64,000 nt of DNA from assembly GCF_001524445.2 (NCBI RefSeq), contig NZ_CP013418.1, positions 1,488,001 through 1,552,000 of the forward strand, given 5' to 3'. Positions 63,853-64,000 of this stretch are shown one piece after another. How positions within the stretch are numbered: the stretch's first letter is position 1; every line of letters starts with the position of its first letter. A model generated the notes under the pieces. It had not been told where the DNA came from. It worked only from the letters and a program-made list of their open reading frames with translations, and did not search any database. A program made the position numbers and the translations under genes. The DNA comes from Burkholderia savannae. Lineage in GTDB: Bacteria; Pseudomonadota; Gammaproteobacteria; Burkholderiales; Burkholderiaceae.

Positions 63853-64000
63853 CGAACCGAGTATTGTGGGGACCACCTCTACGAGAGGTGTTGGGCATTA
63901 GCCAGCCATGACGGCTTGCACGCGAGTCTAGACCCCTTCGTGCAAACATATTCAAGCAGCCGTTATAGCAAGCCAAGCCGCTTTTTTTGGGGTTCTCACT
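63853..64000. other. Downstream region of hemP to the window edge
   Basis: Contains a perfect 7-bp stem with a three-base loop (63874-63890) and a T-run near 63985, without a credible stem before it. It may include the leader of the next gene. Confidence 0.4.

Overview
The window is a high-GC proteobacterial chromosome segment. Its gene content and style point to the genus Burkholderia, most likely the B. pseudomallei/thailandensis group: arrays of 5-7 bp tandem repeats between genes, a copper operon of copC/copD/MCO type, paired acs and VC_2705-type symporter, a bfr-murI-bfd-tonB-exbB-exbD order, IS407-like insertion sequences, and a genomic island at a tRNA-Ser. Species is inferred, not proven.

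Region 1 (1-17.4 kb) is an accessory biosynthetic locus between two paralogous DadA/PuuB-like FAD oxidoreductases (the tail of one at 1-307, a complete one at 16102-17394). It holds a P5C-reductase-like enzyme (minus strand), a DHA2-type MFS exporter, a TetR regulator, and a tightly packed plus-strand operon: free acyl carrier protein, aryl-acid-type AMP ligase, type II thioesterase, cysteine-synthase-like PLP enzyme, an unrecognised 191-aa protein, a KS-AT-ACP polyketide synthase, and a leucine/glutamate-dehydrogenase-family enzyme. A NikD/sarcosine-oxidase-like flavoenzyme follows. Two nearly identical palindromes lie upstream of the exporter and immediately upstream of the ACP gene, and a degenerate third lies upstream of tetR, which suggests one TetR regulon. 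My working hypothesis is a ring acid of picolinate type, made by oxidative deamination and aromatisation of a diamino acid, loaded on the free ACP and extended once with malonate.

Region 2 (17.7-38 kb) is mostly chromosomal background: a chemoreceptor ending in DWETF, a seven-gene copper-handling operon on the minus strand (25274 down to 19745), PolX-type DNA polymerase, an acyltransferase-3, a PBP7-like endopeptidase, a DHH phosphoesterase, a divergent DJ-1/PfpI and MocR pair, a flavin reductase-like protein, an NAD(P)-binding protein and a ClbS/DfsB-family protein. Intergenic DNA carries several short tandem arrays and one large imperfect hairpin (34910-35012).

Region 3 (about 38.5-48.2 kb) is a genomic island. 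It has lower-GC genes of unknown function, a decayed IS407-like element, an intact IS3-family element with a 3-bp target duplication, an internally deleted serine recombinase, and a tyrosine integrase with an odd N terminus next to tRNA-Ser(GGA). Two adjacent unknown genes (588 and 310 aa) both carry an RX4H motif typical of HEPN domains, so they are a candidate defence or toxin module.

Region 4 (48.3-64 kb) is core metabolism and iron: Na+/solute symporter with its DUF4212 partner, acetyl-CoA synthetase, a DMT exporter, a UPF0114 protein, class I fumarase, bacterioferritin, glutamate racemase, bacterioferritin-associated ferredoxin behind a Fur box, a 20-codon membrane peptide gene, tonB-exbB-exbD, a LysR/pirin divergent pair, a DUF1857 protein, and hemP behind another Fur box.
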